Position numbers and translations under genes: made by a program. From Halalkalibaculum roseum (GTDB lineage: Bacteria; Bacteroidota; Rhodothermia; Balneolales; Balneolaceae), in contig NZ_JAALLT010000001.1 of NCBI RefSeq assembly GCF_011059145.1, forward strand, positions 603,250 to 667,249: a stretch of 64,000 nt of DNA. The letters are read 5' to 3'. Positions 53,601 to 61,670 of this stretch are shown here, piece after piece; position 1 is the stretch's first letter; every line of letters starts with the position of its first letter. Below the pieces are notes generated by a model. That model had not been told where the DNA came from. It was given only the letters and a program-made list of their open reading frames with translations, and made no database searches.

Positions 53601-54449
53601 GCTTACTTTTGCAACATTACTGATGCGAACTGGGGTATTATCTACCACTTTTACTACCGCCTGCTCAAGATCATCGAGATTCTTGATATACCCAAGTCCT
53701 CTTACCAGGTATTCTACATTATTCATCTCAATGGTTCGGGCGCCTACTTCAGCATTACTGTTTCGAACCGCATTGAAGACCTCAGTCAACGATATGCCAT
53801 ACTCCTGCATGGCCTCCGGATCAACATCCACCTGGTACTCACTGATAAACCCTCCGATTGGGGCCACTTCTGAAACTCCTTCTGCTGAAGAGAGGCCATA
53901 ACCCACATAAAAGTCCTGTATACTTCGGAGTTCTTGCAGGTCCCAGCCGCCCGCAGGGTTCCCGTCTCTATCTCTTCCCTCCAGGGTGTACCAGAATATC
54001 TGCCCGAGTCCTGTGGCATCGGGACCCAGGGCCGGTTGTACCCCACTGGGGAGTGTGCCTGAAGGAAGAGAATTCAATTTTTCCAAAATACGTGATCGGC
54101 TCCAGTAGAAATCCACATCCTCTTCGAAAATCACATAGATGCTGGACATGCCGATGATGGAGGTGCTACGAACCGTTTTAACACCGGGCACGGTGAGCAG
54201 TTGGGTGGTGAGGGGATAGGTAATCTGGTCTTCCACATCCTGTGGAGAGCGTCCGCTCCAGCGCGTGTACACGATTTGCTGGTTTTGTCCCAGGTTAGGG
54301 ATGGCATCCACAGCTACCGGATCCTTCGGAAGCAGGTTGATATCCCAGTTAAATGGTGCTACGGCTACACCCCAGCCTACCATTGTCAGCAACAGGAGGA
54401 CCGCAATGAGCTTGTTTTCGAGAAAGAAACGAATGGTTTTGTTAAGCAT
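50664..54449 (-). CDS. cusA: CusA/CzcA-family heavy-metal RND efflux pump
   Basis: The 1261-residue inner-membrane pump has the RND layout of 12 core membrane helices and two large periplasmic loops: WGVAVAPFNWDINLLPKDPVAVDAIPNLGQ, GRSPQDVEDQITYPL, and the TM4 motif GIAIAIGTIVDMGIVLSENM with the proton-relay aspartate. The Met-rich pore segment QIMLQSGMRAPMGIKVKGPD aligns with the CusA copper-binding methionines. It is about 200 residues longer than CusA, because of extra hydrophobic helices after TM6 (about 525-665) and a charged insert (about 765-835), as often seen in this phylum. It is the first gene of cusA-cusC-cusB. Confidence 0.95.
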   Translation of the reverse strand: MLNKTIRFFLENKLIAVLLLLTMVGWGVAVAPFNWDINLLPKDPVAVDAIPNLGQNQQIVYTRWSGRSPQDVEDQITYPLTTQLLTVPGVKTVRSTSIIGMSSIYVIFEEDVDFYWSRSRILEKLNSLPSGTLPSGVQPALGPDATGLGQIFWYTLEGRDRDGNPAGGWDLQELRSIQDFYVGYGLSSAEGVSEVAPIGGFISEYQVDVDPEAMQEYGISLTEVFNAVRNSNAEVGARTIEMNNVEYLVRGLGYIKNLDDLEQAVVKVVDNTPVRISNVAKVSRGPALRRGALDKAGAEAVGAVVVAREGANPMEVIENVKGKITEISAGLPSKTLDDGTVSKVTIVPFYDRGELIQETLGTLEEALTLETLITIIVIVVMVLNLRTSFLISGMLPVAILMTFIAMKLAGVDANIVSLSGIAIAIGTIVDMGIVLSENMLQHMQRADEDESLLEVIYRATTEVAHAIITAITTTIVSFLPVFTMVAAEGKLFKPLAFTKTFALVASIIIVITLIPPFAHWFFSINIRKRIYKLIWNSLLIVGGLVVAIAYIPWAGLVLIGFGLLNGAALYSSETYRKWLPTLNMVLIVLAVTWLLTRTWLPLGPGVSFFGNFIVVVLLLTVIMGSFWLVIYYYEPILDWCLRKKALFLSIPASLSVLAIVIWLGFSTVFGFLASGFDTIGVNIRTTTPWQAAQAAFPGLGEEFMPPLDEGSFLLMPTTMPHAGIEETMDVMQKIDMRVSSIPEIKSVVGKMGRTESALDPAPISMYENLITYKTEYKTDESGHRVRFQTDSEGNFVRDENGELIPDDGGKYFRQWRDEINSPDDIWNEIVKAADIPGTTSAPKLQPIQTRQIMLQSGMRAPMGIKVKGPDLETIENFGLRLEELLQQVPGIKPSSVFADRIVGKPYLEIDVDRNRIARYGISMQQMQNFIEVALGGVTLTNTVEGRERYPVRVRYAREQRDDPEKIRRMLVPTGMGTQIPLAQLAEIRYRQGPQAIKSEDTFLIGYVIFDRTDGIAEVEAVRNAQNFLQEKIDAGELAVPAGISYEFAGSYENQVRAAERLAIILPIALLLIFLIIYFQFKSVPTTSMIFSSIFVAWAGGFILVWLYGQPWFMDFSLFETNMRELFQMGTVNLSIAVWVGFIALFGIAAEGGVVMATYLDQVFDRDKPGSLQEITTAVKEAAGRRIRPTMMTTATTILALIPVLTSTGRGADIMVPMAIPSVGGMFLQIITLFVVPVLYASWKEWQLKRNTAATDTTNFNA

Positions 54450-54454
54450 GATTT

Positions 54455-54470
54455 AGTCGTGAGTCATGAG
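54455..54470. repeat. AGTCGTGAGTCATGAG repeat
   Basis: This short sequence behind the 54580 gene and before cusA matches the arms of the repeat at 15770-15889, and is followed by a further TAATGAGTCGTGAG unit. Confidence 0.45.
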
Positions 54471-54505
54471 TAATGAGTCGTGAGAACGTCAAAATATGGA
54501 TCGTG

Positions 54506-54538
54506 AAATACGTATTACGTAATGGGTAATGCGTATTT
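54506..54538. repeat. 13-bp inverted repeat upstream of cusA
   Basis: AAATACGTATTAC (54506-54518) and GTAATGCGTATTT (54526-54538) pair with one mismatch around a 7-nt centre, 57 bases upstream of the cusA start. It could be an operator for the copper regulator or a hairpin ending the upstream gene. Confidence 0.45.
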
Positions 54539-54579
54539 AATTACCTCGGGAAGGGTTGAGGCTAAATGTTGACTAACGA

Positions 54580-55008
54580 CTAATTTAGAAAGGTGCTGTT
54601 TAGCAAAAAGAGGGGAGGGGAGGAATCGGGAATTGTGTGTGACAGTGATTGATAAGGTGTACTTCCACCACTGTTAGCATCGATTAATATATCGGAGGTA
54701 CTTGCAATGACAGTGAGCTCCTTGGCCTGCTGGATTACTACAGCTTCTACTTCTGTCTGATCCGGGGAAAGAATGTGAAGGCAGACTTTTTCGCTATGAC
54801 AGTCATCTTCAGTGTTATCCCTGTGATGTGCCGTGTCTTCTGGTTGGTCAATATCACAACAGTGTTCTACGCTATTGTGCATTTCAACCATAGGCATATC
54901 ACAGAACAGCGTAGCCGCAGAGAGTCCGCTAGGCAACACGATACTGCCCATAAACAACATCAGCATGAGTGCTGAAAAGAAGCGATATGTAGTAGATTTT
55001 ATAATCAT
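54580..55008 (-). CDS. Exported Cys/His-rich protein at the head of the cus operon
   Basis: The 142-residue protein has a signal peptide (FFSALMLMLFMGSIVLPSGLSA) and a mature region with FCDMPMVEMH, EHCCDIDQ, TAHHRDNTEDDCHSEKVCLH: five cysteines, five histidines and two nearby methionines, a likely copper-binding set. The C-terminal half is polar and low in these residues. It is the first gene after the divergent promoter shared with the HMA-AraC regulator, 130 bases ahead of cusA. I do not recognise the family; position and composition suggest a periplasmic metal sensor or buffer. Confidence 0.72.
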   Translation of the reverse strand: MIIKSTTYRFFSALMLMLFMGSIVLPSGLSAATLFCDMPMVEMHNSVEHCCDIDQPEDTAHHRDNTEDDCHSEKVCLHILSPDQTEVEAVVIQQAKELTVIASTSDILIDANSGGSTPYQSLSHTIPDSSPPLFLLNSTFLN

Positions 55009-55076
55009 GGCTTTGAAAACGTTGTTAAAGCTACAAAAATTTCATTCATTGCAAAACAGATTAATTTCAAACCGCT
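55009..55076. promoter_or_regulatory. Divergent promoter region, cus operon / HMA-AraC regulator
   Basis: Only 68 bases separate the two divergent starts, so both promoters and any operator of the regulator must lie here. The sequence is AT-rich (AACGTTGTTAAAGCTAC, ATTTCATTCATTGC). No clear palindrome or -7 consensus is identified. Confidence 0.5.
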
Positions 55077-55661
55077 ATGGCTGAAAAGAAAAAAGAAGAG
55101 CTTCATATCAGGAATATGGTCTGTGACAGGTGTGTCATGGTAGTACGGGATACCCTTGAGAGCATAGGTTTATCAGTTATTGACGTTGAATTGGGCAGGG
55201 TGGAAATTGAAGCTGAAGAAACCATTCCTTATGAAAAAATCGATAATGAGTTGAAGGAGTATGGTTTTGAACTGATACAAAACAAGAATCAACAGCTGGT
55301 GGAGCAGATTAAAACGCGACTTATCGAATACGTGCAACAACTGGAGGAGTCGGAGCAGCTGCCTAAACTCTCCGAATATCTTTCCGAAGAGTTGAACCAA
55401 AATTACTCTTCTTTAAGCTCCGCATTCTCCGAAAATGAAAATATCACTATTGAAAAATATGTGATTCATCTTAAAATTGAGCGCGTAAAGGAGTTGCTTT
55501 CTTACGGTGAACTAACGCTTAGTGAAATAGCCTGGAAACTAAATTATAGCAGCGTCGCCCATCTTTCTGCACAGTTTAAACAAATAACGGGGATGTCGGT
55601 TACCGATTATAAAAAAGCGAGGGAGTCATTTCGTAAACCCCTGGATGGCATTGAAAAGTGA
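55077..55661 (+). CDS. AraC-family regulator with N-terminal HMA domain
   Basis: The 194-residue protein starts with an HMA-like ferredoxin fold (about 7-72; LHIRNMVCDRCVMVVRDTL with C16xxC19), then a short helical linker, and an AraC-type double helix-turn-helix C-terminus (about 105-188; LKIERVKELLSYGELTLSEIAWKLNY, VAHLSAQFKQITGMSVTDYKKAR). The CxxC of a copper chaperone joined to an AraC DNA-binding domain reads as a cytoplasmic Cu(I) sensor and activator. It is divergent from the cus operon and upstream of copA by 190 bp, so both are probable targets. The form is known from Bacteroidota genomes but little studied. Confidence 0.88.
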   Translation: MAEKKKEELHIRNMVCDRCVMVVRDTLESIGLSVIDVELGRVEIEAEETIPYEKIDNELKEYGFELIQNKNQQLVEQIKTRLIEYVQQLEESEQLPKLSEYLSEELNQNYSSLSSAFSENENITIEKYVIHLKIERVKELLSYGELTLSEIAWKLNYSSVAHLSAQFKQITGMSVTDYKKARESFRKPLDGIEK

Positions 55662-55851
55662 AGCCCGGAACTTACCGAAACTATTGAGAGGTAAGAGTTA
55701 GGTACTCGTCAGGCGATCTAAAATTTTGTAAGAAACGCCAAGAATTTTATAACGGTTTTTTAATCCCCTAGGCTTATCCTTACGCATAAATAATGATACA
55801 TGTGAAATATGTGTCTTTCTGACATTTTAGAATTAGTTAAATGAACCAGTT

Positions 55852-58344
55852 ATGGCAACGGATCAACTTACCAAGAAAACATTAAACATAGAGGGCATGC
55901 ACTGCGCCAGTTGCGTGTCCGCAGTGGAAAAATCGCTGTCCAGGGTTGAAGGTGTGGAAGAGGCATCGGTGAACCTTGCAACCGAAACGGCTACAGTTTC
56001 CTATGATGACAATAAGACCGGCGTAGAGGAGTTCAGGCAAGCGATTGAAGATGCCGGCTATGCTGTTGCGGATGCGCAGACCGAATCTCGCATGCTGAAG
56101 ATTGACGGTATGCATTGTGCCGGATGCGTCAACTCAGTAGAGCAGTCACTTAAGAACCTTGATGGGGTAACGGAAGTGAACGTAAATCTGGCAAGTGAAT
56201 CGGCTAAGGTGACCTATTCCGGCGACCTCAGCACGGATAATTTTGCAAAGGCGGTAGAACGTGCCGGCTACAGCCTGATCAAAGAGGAGAGCGAAACCGG
56301 CCAGACAATAGCCGAGACCAAGAAACAGCGTGAGCAGGAGAAACTGGATAAAGCCTACTCGCGCATGTGGTGGTCCTGGGTGTTAACGATCCCCATAATT
56401 CTTTGGATGATCCCCGAAATGATTTGGGGATATACCTTTTTGGGAGAACTCGGGTATGAAATTGGGATGATCGCCCTTTCCGGAGTGGTAATTTTTGCCC
56501 CGGGTTGGGAGACCATTAAAAGCGCATTGAAATCCGCTAAGAACCTGACTCCGAATATGGATGTGCTCATTGCTATGGGTACCCTGGCAGCACTATCAAC
56601 AGGTCTTGTAGCTTTGCTGCACCAGTTTGGACTGGCGCCCGATTTTCACAGCTTTGCAGGTATCGCCGGTATGATCATGGCATTCCACCTGACAGGTCGG
56701 TATATCGAAACGAAAGCGAAGGGCAGGGCCTCGGAAGCCATACAGAAATTGATGACGCTGGAAGCCAAAGAGGCCACCGTTGAACGTGACGGTGAGGAAG
56801 TAAAAGTGCCGGTGCAAGATCTGAAGCCGGGGGATATCATGGTTGTCAGACCCGGTGAAAAAATACCCACAGATGGAGAAGTGATACAAGGAAAAAGTAG
56901 TGTGGATGAATCCATTGCCACGGGTGAATCCATGCCTGTAGATAAGTCAGAAGGGGATGAAGTGATCGGTGCTACCCTGAATAAAAACGGGGTTCTCAAG
57001 GTGAGAGCCACCAAGGTTGGTAAGGATACTTTTCTGAACCAGGTGATTAAAATGGTTGAAGAAGCTCAGGGAACTAAGGTACCCATACAAGAATTTGCCG
57101 ATCGAATTACGGCTGTTTTCGTGCCGGTAGTACTGGGAATCGCACTTCTTACACTGGCATTGTGGCTGATATTTCCATCCTTTTTCGGTGAAATAGCACT
57201 ATGGGCATCCGCCTACCTGCCGTGGATTAATCCCGGTATGGGTCAGGTAGCCCTCGCTTTTTATGCTGCAATAGCAGTGCTGGTTATCGCCTGTCCCTGC
57301 GCACTTGGGCTGGCCACGCCAACGGCTCTAATGGTAGGCTCCGGGATGGGGGCCGAAAACGGGGTGCTAATCCGTAAAGGAGAGGCCATTCAGATCATGA
57401 AAGATGTGGACACCATAGTACTGGATAAAACCGGAACCATCACCGAGGGTAAGCCGGGGGTCACGGATGTGATCACATTCAACGACACTAAAGAATCGGA
57501 ACTACTAAAGATTGCGGCAGCCGCGGAGAGCGGTTCGGAACATCCTCTGGGAGAATCTATCGTACAGGAGGCACGGGAAAAAGAATTCAGCTGGAAGGAT
57601 GCCGATGATTTTGAAGCGGTCACCGGTAAAGGTGTCAAAGCTGTTCTTGATGGGAAGTCTGTCCTGGTGGGAAGTAAGAAGCTCATGATTCAGGAAGGAG
57701 CCATTGTGAATGGCATGGTTGAAGAGAAGATGACCGCTCTGGAAAATGAGGCAAAAACCGCCATGCTGGTTGCCCTGGATTACAAGGTCATCGGTATCAT
57801 CGCTGTTGCCGATCGGATCAAGGAAGACAGCAGAGATGCAATTGCAGAGCTCAAGAAATTCGGACTTAATCCGGTCATGTTGACCGGTGATAACAAACGT
57901 ACGGCTGAAGCCATTGCCAAAGAAGTAGGCATTGAGGAAGTATTGGCGGAAGTGATGCCTGATCAGAAATCAGACAAAATAAAACAGCTACAAAGCGAAG
58001 GTAAGATTGTAGCAATGGTCGGTGACGGCATCAATGATGCGCCGGCATTGACGCAGGCCCAGGTCGGAATCGCTATCGGTACCGGTACGGATGTAGCTAT
58101 TGAATCCGGGGATATCGTACTGGTGAAAGGAGATCTGAGTGCGGTAGTCAAATCAGTGCGGCTAAGCCGGGCCACCTTCACTAAGATCAAACAAAACCTG
58201 TTCTGGGCCTTCTTCTACAATGTGGTAATGATTCCACTGGCTATTTTGGGCATGTTGCACCCGCTGCTTGCTGAAGCAGCCATGGCCTTCAGCTCGGTGA
58301 ATGTTGTGACCAATTCTCGACGGCTGCGAAAGAAGCGTATCTAG
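55852..58344 (+). CDS. copA: Copper-exporting P1B-1 ATPase (CopA)
   Basis: The 830-residue pump has two N-terminal HMA domains (GMHCASC at 15-21, GMHCAGC near 86-92), eight membrane segments, TGES, the membrane motif CPC (C481-C483, [13 protein letters not shown]), D525 in [17 protein letters not shown], and the C-terminal [17 protein letters not shown] typical of Cu(I) pumps. It moves Cu(I) from cytoplasm to periplasm, where CusABC and the binding proteins take over. It has its own 190-bp upstream region behind the HMA-AraC regulator. Confidence 0.96.
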   Translation: MATDQLTKKTLNIEGMHCASCVSAVEKSLSRVEGVEEASVNLATETATVSYDDNKTGVEEFRQAIEDAGYAVADAQTESRMLKIDGMHCAGCVNSVEQSLKNLDGVTEVNVNLASESAKVTYSGDLSTDNFAKAVERAGYSLIKEESETGQTIAETKKQREQEKLDKAYSRMWWSWVLTIPIILWMIPEMIWGYTFLGELGYEIGMIALSGVVIFAPGWETIKSALKSAKNLTPNMDVLIAMGTLAALSTGLVALLHQFGLAPDFHSFAGIAGMIMAFHLTGRYIETKAKGRASEAIQKLMTLEAKEATVERDGEEVKVPVQDLKPGDIMVVRPGEKIPTDGEVIQGKSSVDESIATGESMPVDKSEGDEVIGATLNKNGVLKVRATKVGKDTFLNQVIKMVEEAQGTKVPIQEFADRITAVFVPVVLGIALLTLALWLIFPSFFGEIALWASAYLPWINPGMGQVALAFYAAIAVLVIACPCALGLATPTALMVGSGMGAENGVLIRKGEAIQIMKDVDTIVLDKTGTITEGKPGVTDVITFNDTKESELLKIAAAAESGSEHPLGESIVQEAREKEFSWKDADDFEAVTGKGVKAVLDGKSVLVGSKKLMIQEGAIVNGMVEEKMTALENEAKTAMLVALDYKVIGIIAVADRIKEDSRDAIAELKKFGLNPVMLTGDNKRTAEAIAKEVGIEEVLAEVMPDQKSDKIKQLQSEGKIVAMVGDGINDAPALTQAQVGIAIGTGTDVAIESGDIVLVKGDLSAVVKSVRLSRATFTKIKQNLFWAFFYNVVMIPLAILGMLHPLLAEAAMAFSSVNVVTNSRRLRKKRI

Positions 58345-58363
58345 ATTTTAGCTGGACGGTTAT

Positions 58364-58402
58364 GACACAGAGTTAACAGAGGAGACACAGAGTGGTACAC
58401 AG
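58364..58402. repeat. CACAGAG dispersed repeat (short copy)
   Basis: GACACAGAGTTAACAGAGGA, GACACAGAGTGG and TACACAGG follow one another between the convergent copA and 58423 genes. They resemble the right halves of the repeats at 30767 and 33152. Confidence 0.5.
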
Positions 58403-58422
58403 GATCCTTCAATCCCTATCAT

Positions 58423-58824
58423 CTAGCTCTTGCTGACGTTGTTGCCTACATAAGCACCCCATATGAGGCAATTGAATACAAGAGGTTGAATGATTGCCCG
58501 CTGTTCAAAACCTCCGAAAATCTCTCCTCCGGTATAGGGAATCACCACGAGCCAGAGCCACAGAGAGGGCAGTAGTCCATAGAGCATGCCTTTCCAGGCG
58601 TTGGGATTAGAAACAAAGACGAAAAGCACACCCCAAAGTCCGCCACTTAATGCAAACAGAAAGCCGGCCATTACATGATCAAAAATGACGTTTACTTCTA
58701 CGGTTACGGTATAATAAACCGCCAGGTAACCCGGATCACCGGCATAACCGTAGTATTCCATGGCATACATAACTCCAATCAGCAGCAGAGCTCCTTTGAA
58801 TCCGGCCCATAGATATTTCCACAT
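58423..58824 (-). CDS. Hypothetical four-helix membrane protein
   Basis: The 133-residue protein has four hydrophobic segments (about 8-22, 46-70, 76-96, 110-128) and a tyrosine-rich periplasmic loop (EYYGYAGDPGYLAVYYTV). No known family is recognised. It converges with copA and is not in an evident operon, so its position beside the metal island gives little guidance. Confidence 0.7.
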   Translation of the reverse strand: MWKYLWAGFKGALLLIGVMYAMEYYGYAGDPGYLAVYYTVTVEVNVIFDHVMAGFLFALSGGLWGVLFVFVSNPNAWKGMLYGLLPSLWLWLVVIPYTGGEIFGGFEQRAIIQPLVFNCLIWGAYVGNNVSKS

Positions 58825-59013
58825 GGCTAATCCCCCTTTATTGTTGAATATGGCATAATACTTTCACTCTTGCTTCTTCATATATAGATAGGAAATAGTC
58901 AGCTCATTTAAAACCCTGTTTTTAATCTACCTGATAGGAACAGAGATAAGAAATCGAACACAAATATCATATTTAGTTGGTATTTGTAAAAATCAGTGTA
59001 TATCTGCGGCAAC

Positions 59014-59805
59014 TTAACTTTTCAGAATAGACTCATCCAGCACATCATTTTCATGAAATACACTCCTGTTTGATAATTTGATTCCAAGATATACCGACAA
59101 TACGGTTCCTGAGAAAATGGCCAGCATAATCATAATCTGGTACTTGATGGCAATAAGAGGAGAGCTGCCACTTAATATCTGACCTGTCATCATGCCCGGT
59201 AATGAGACGAGTCCGATAGTGGCCATGCTTGCGAGGGTGGGATTAGCTGATTTTTTCAAGGCCTCCCTGAAAAAGGGGAATACCGCCTCGTTTCGGGTGG
59301 CGCCGCAAGCCAGGTAGAATCGATATCGCTCTCGATGCTCCTTGAGACTGTAATAGAAGGCATTGATGCCTATCACATTGCTGCGAAGGCAGTTTCCGAG
59401 CACCATCCCGGTTATGGGTATGGTATACTGGGCGGATAGAAACTTCGGCAGCTGTATAACCAGTTCCAGAAAGAATAGATCAATGACAATGATTCCGAAA
59501 AAAGTGGCTGCAAAAATGGGGATAATAAGAGATTTCTTGCGATTGAGTTCACTGCGATCTATGGTGGCAAAATCGGCAACACCCACCATAATCAGAATCC
59601 AGGCCGTATTTACTGCCGCATTATCCAGTTCAAAAAGGTACTCAAGATAATACCCTACAAACAGCAGCTGCAGCGTCATGCGCAGGGTGGCAATACCCAG
59701 TTTTTTATTCAAACCGGTTTTGTATCTCCATAGGATGTATGCGGGGATGATAAGGATGATAAATCCGATTCCCAGTTGCCACCAGCTAAGATCGATAATT
59801 TCCAT
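59014..59805 (-). CDS. fetB: FetB-type ABC exporter membrane subunit
   Basis: The 263-residue protein (from ATG 59805; an open extension to 59913 lacks membrane character and overlaps the fetA end) has about seven membrane segments and matches the FetB/YbbM/UPF0014 family: ATLRMTLQLLFVGYYLEYLF, NCLRSNVIGINAFYYSLKEHRERYRFYLACGAT, and MATIGLVSLPGMMTGQILSG. FetAB has been linked to iron export in Escherichia coli. It lies 61 bases behind fetA on the same strand. Confidence 0.88.
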   Translation of the reverse strand: MEIIDLSWWQLGIGFIILIIPAYILWRYKTGLNKKLGIATLRMTLQLLFVGYYLEYLFELDNAAVNTAWILIMVGVADFATIDRSELNRKKSLIIPIFAATFFGIIVIDLFFLELVIQLPKFLSAQYTIPITGMVLGNCLRSNVIGINAFYYSLKEHRERYRFYLACGATRNEAVFPFFREALKKSANPTLASMATIGLVSLPGMMTGQILSGSSPLIAIKYQIMIMLAIFSGTVLSVYLGIKLSNRSVFHENDVLDESILKS

Positions 59806-59866
59806 ATTTCTTTTTTTGCAACAGATTTTCACTGATAAATATGAATAAATCTGCGATAACCTGCGG

Positions 59867-60499
59867 CTATAATTCAATGACTTTATTGCACTGTTCAATC
59901 CAGAATAGATCATGTGAAGTAGATAATATCGTACGTCCGGAATTATCGAATAAGAGCTCTACAACTTTTTGTTTCGAGGCTCTGTCCAGCGCAGATGTCG
60001 GCTCATCCAGCATCATCAGGGGTTTGTCGAGCAATAAACACAGCGCAATACCCGCCCGCTGGCGCTGGCCGGTTGATAAGTCGGAAAAATCCTTATCCAA
60101 CAATTCCTTTTCCAGGCCCAGTTCTTTAAATGTTGATTCAAATTCTATGCTTTGTGTCACCTTCGCGTGGTTGGCTGAAAACTCAAAGGGATATGAAAGT
60201 ACTTCGCGTACCTGACCCTTGCCCAGGTTAAGATCCTGGGGAAGCCAGGCCGATTCTTTTCTCAGATTTTTGATTACCGGGATGGTGAGTTCATCCCCTT
60301 TATAGTAGATAGCGCCGCTCTCCGGCTGCTCAAAACCGTGGATCAGGCGGAATAGGGTGGTTTTCCCGGTACCTGATTCTCCTTTGATGGCCATCCTATC
60401 ACCTTCGTTTAACTCAAAAGAACAGGAGCGTATCTGCGTATCGGCCTCCTTCTGATAGGTGAAGGTGACATTTTTAAAAGAAATGATGCTGAGAGGCAT
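59867..60499 (-). CDS. fetA: FetA-type ABC transporter ATPase
   Basis: The 210-residue ATPase has Walker A GESGTGKT (40-47), the Q-loop SAWLPQDL, the signature LSTGQRQRAGIAL, Walker B LMMLDEPTSALD, and the switch histidine in STSHD. It is short, without accessory domains, as in FetA/YbbL. With fetB downstream it would form an exporter for iron or other metal, which fits the neighbouring copper genes, but the substrate is inferred from family only. Confidence 0.88.
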   Translation of the reverse strand: MPLSIISFKNVTFTYQKEADTQIRSCSFELNEGDRMAIKGESGTGKTTLFRLIHGFEQPESGAIYYKGDELTIPVIKNLRKESAWLPQDLNLGKGQVREVLSYPFEFSANHAKVTQSIEFESTFKELGLEKELLDKDFSDLSTGQRQRAGIALCLLLDKPLMMLDEPTSALDRASKQKVVELLFDNSGRTILSTSHDLFWIEQCNKVIEL

Positions 60500-60769
60500 C
60501 CTCGGTTCTTATTAGTTGAAGTTGATTTCTCAGAAACCGGAACAGTATGATAAAAGTCCTATCTCTACCACAGTTTAGTTATACAAAGTAAAATTAGATA
60601 ATGAATTTCATTTTGGTGAACAAATAAACTTTGTCTCGTACCTTTAGTCGCCTGTAGATAGGTATATTTTCAGAGGAGTTATATTTGATGCATATTTGGT
60701 TTTAGAATGGAACCAATAAGTGCTTGTCGCTGTAAGAGCAGCGACTGACAAAATTCAGAAACGAAGAAT
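60500..60769. other. Divergent intergenic region, nothing recognised
   Basis: This 270-bp AT-rich stretch must hold the promoters for fetAB and the sterol-desaturase-like gene. No repeat, hairpin or small reading frame stands out. Confidence 0.5.
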
Positions 60770-61594
60770 ATGGACGCGTTAATCGGACAACTTCAACAGA
60801 CGCAATCCATTGTGGCGGTAACTGGATTGGTCTTGTTATTACTGATTGAGCATATACATCCTTTTTTTGACTTCTTTCATGGGTCTATAAAAAAGAAAGG
60901 GATACACCTTCTGGCTAATATGACGCTGGGTATTACCAATGCGGTAATTACTTCGGTATTTTTTGCGGTGGCCTGGTTATGGGCTGCCAGCTGGGCCAAT
61001 ACGCATGATTTTGGAATCCTGAACTGGCTGGATCTGCCGGTATGGGCGCATGCTGTCGGTGCGGTTCTGCTGATGGATACCTGGATGTACTGGTGGCACG
61101 TGATGAATCACAAGTTGCCATTTTTCTGGCGTTTTCACCGGGTACATCATGCTGATCCGAATATGGATGTCACCACCGCGAGCCGTTTTCATACCGGGGA
61201 AATTATTTTTTCTTCCATACTGCGTATTCCCGTTATCATGCTGATCGGGCTGCACCTTTGGGAGCTTTTGATATATGGTACCCTACTGGTAGTGGTGGTT
61301 CAGTTTCATCACGCAAATATCGCCCTACCAGAAAAGCTGGATAAAATGCTGCGTGCTGTCATTGTGACCCCGGCCATGCATAAAGTGCACCACTCACGTT
61401 GGCAGCCCGAAACGGACTCCAATTACACCTCTCTTTTTTCATTTTGGGATCGAATCAATAGTACCTTCCGCCTGCATGATCCCTTAGAGACTATAAGTAT
61501 GGGTCTGGATGAGTTTGACAGTGAAGAAGATCAGCAGGTTAAAGGTTTATTCACCATGCCTTTTCGGGAGGGGGAAGAAAAAAAGGATAAGTAA
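60770..61594 (+). CDS. Sterol desaturase/fatty acid hydroxylase family protein (second copy)
   Basis: The 274-residue membrane protein has the superfamily histidine motifs: HVMNH near 126, HRVHH near 138, HTGE near 154, and HKVHHSRW near 207. Four membrane segments surround them. It resembles the copy at 15967-16821 in order and spacing (both have VHH.D..DVTT..R.H and THAN/HHANI..P blocks), so the two are paralogues, but they differ enough to have separate lipid substrates. It stands alone, with a GntP gene converging on it. Confidence 0.88.
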   Translation: MDALIGQLQQTQSIVAVTGLVLLLLIEHIHPFFDFFHGSIKKKGIHLLANMTLGITNAVITSVFFAVAWLWAASWANTHDFGILNWLDLPVWAHAVGAVLLMDTWMYWWHVMNHKLPFFWRFHRVHHADPNMDVTTASRFHTGEIIFSSILRIPVIMLIGLHLWELLIYGTLLVVVVQFHHANIALPEKLDKMLRAVIVTPAMHKVHHSRWQPETDSNYTSLFSFWDRINSTFRLHDPLETISMGLDEFDSEEDQQVKGLFTMPFREGEEKKDK

Positions 61595-61670
61595 TGATGA
61601 TTAGCTGCTTGTCAATTACCATACTTCAGCTTAAAATGGCTCTTCCCGGGAACCACATTTGGAAAACAAG

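Noticed and set aside
59014-59913. 299-codon version of FetB
   Set aside because: The extra N-terminus overlaps the fetA end and is not membrane-like; the family starts at the MEIIDLSWWQ position.
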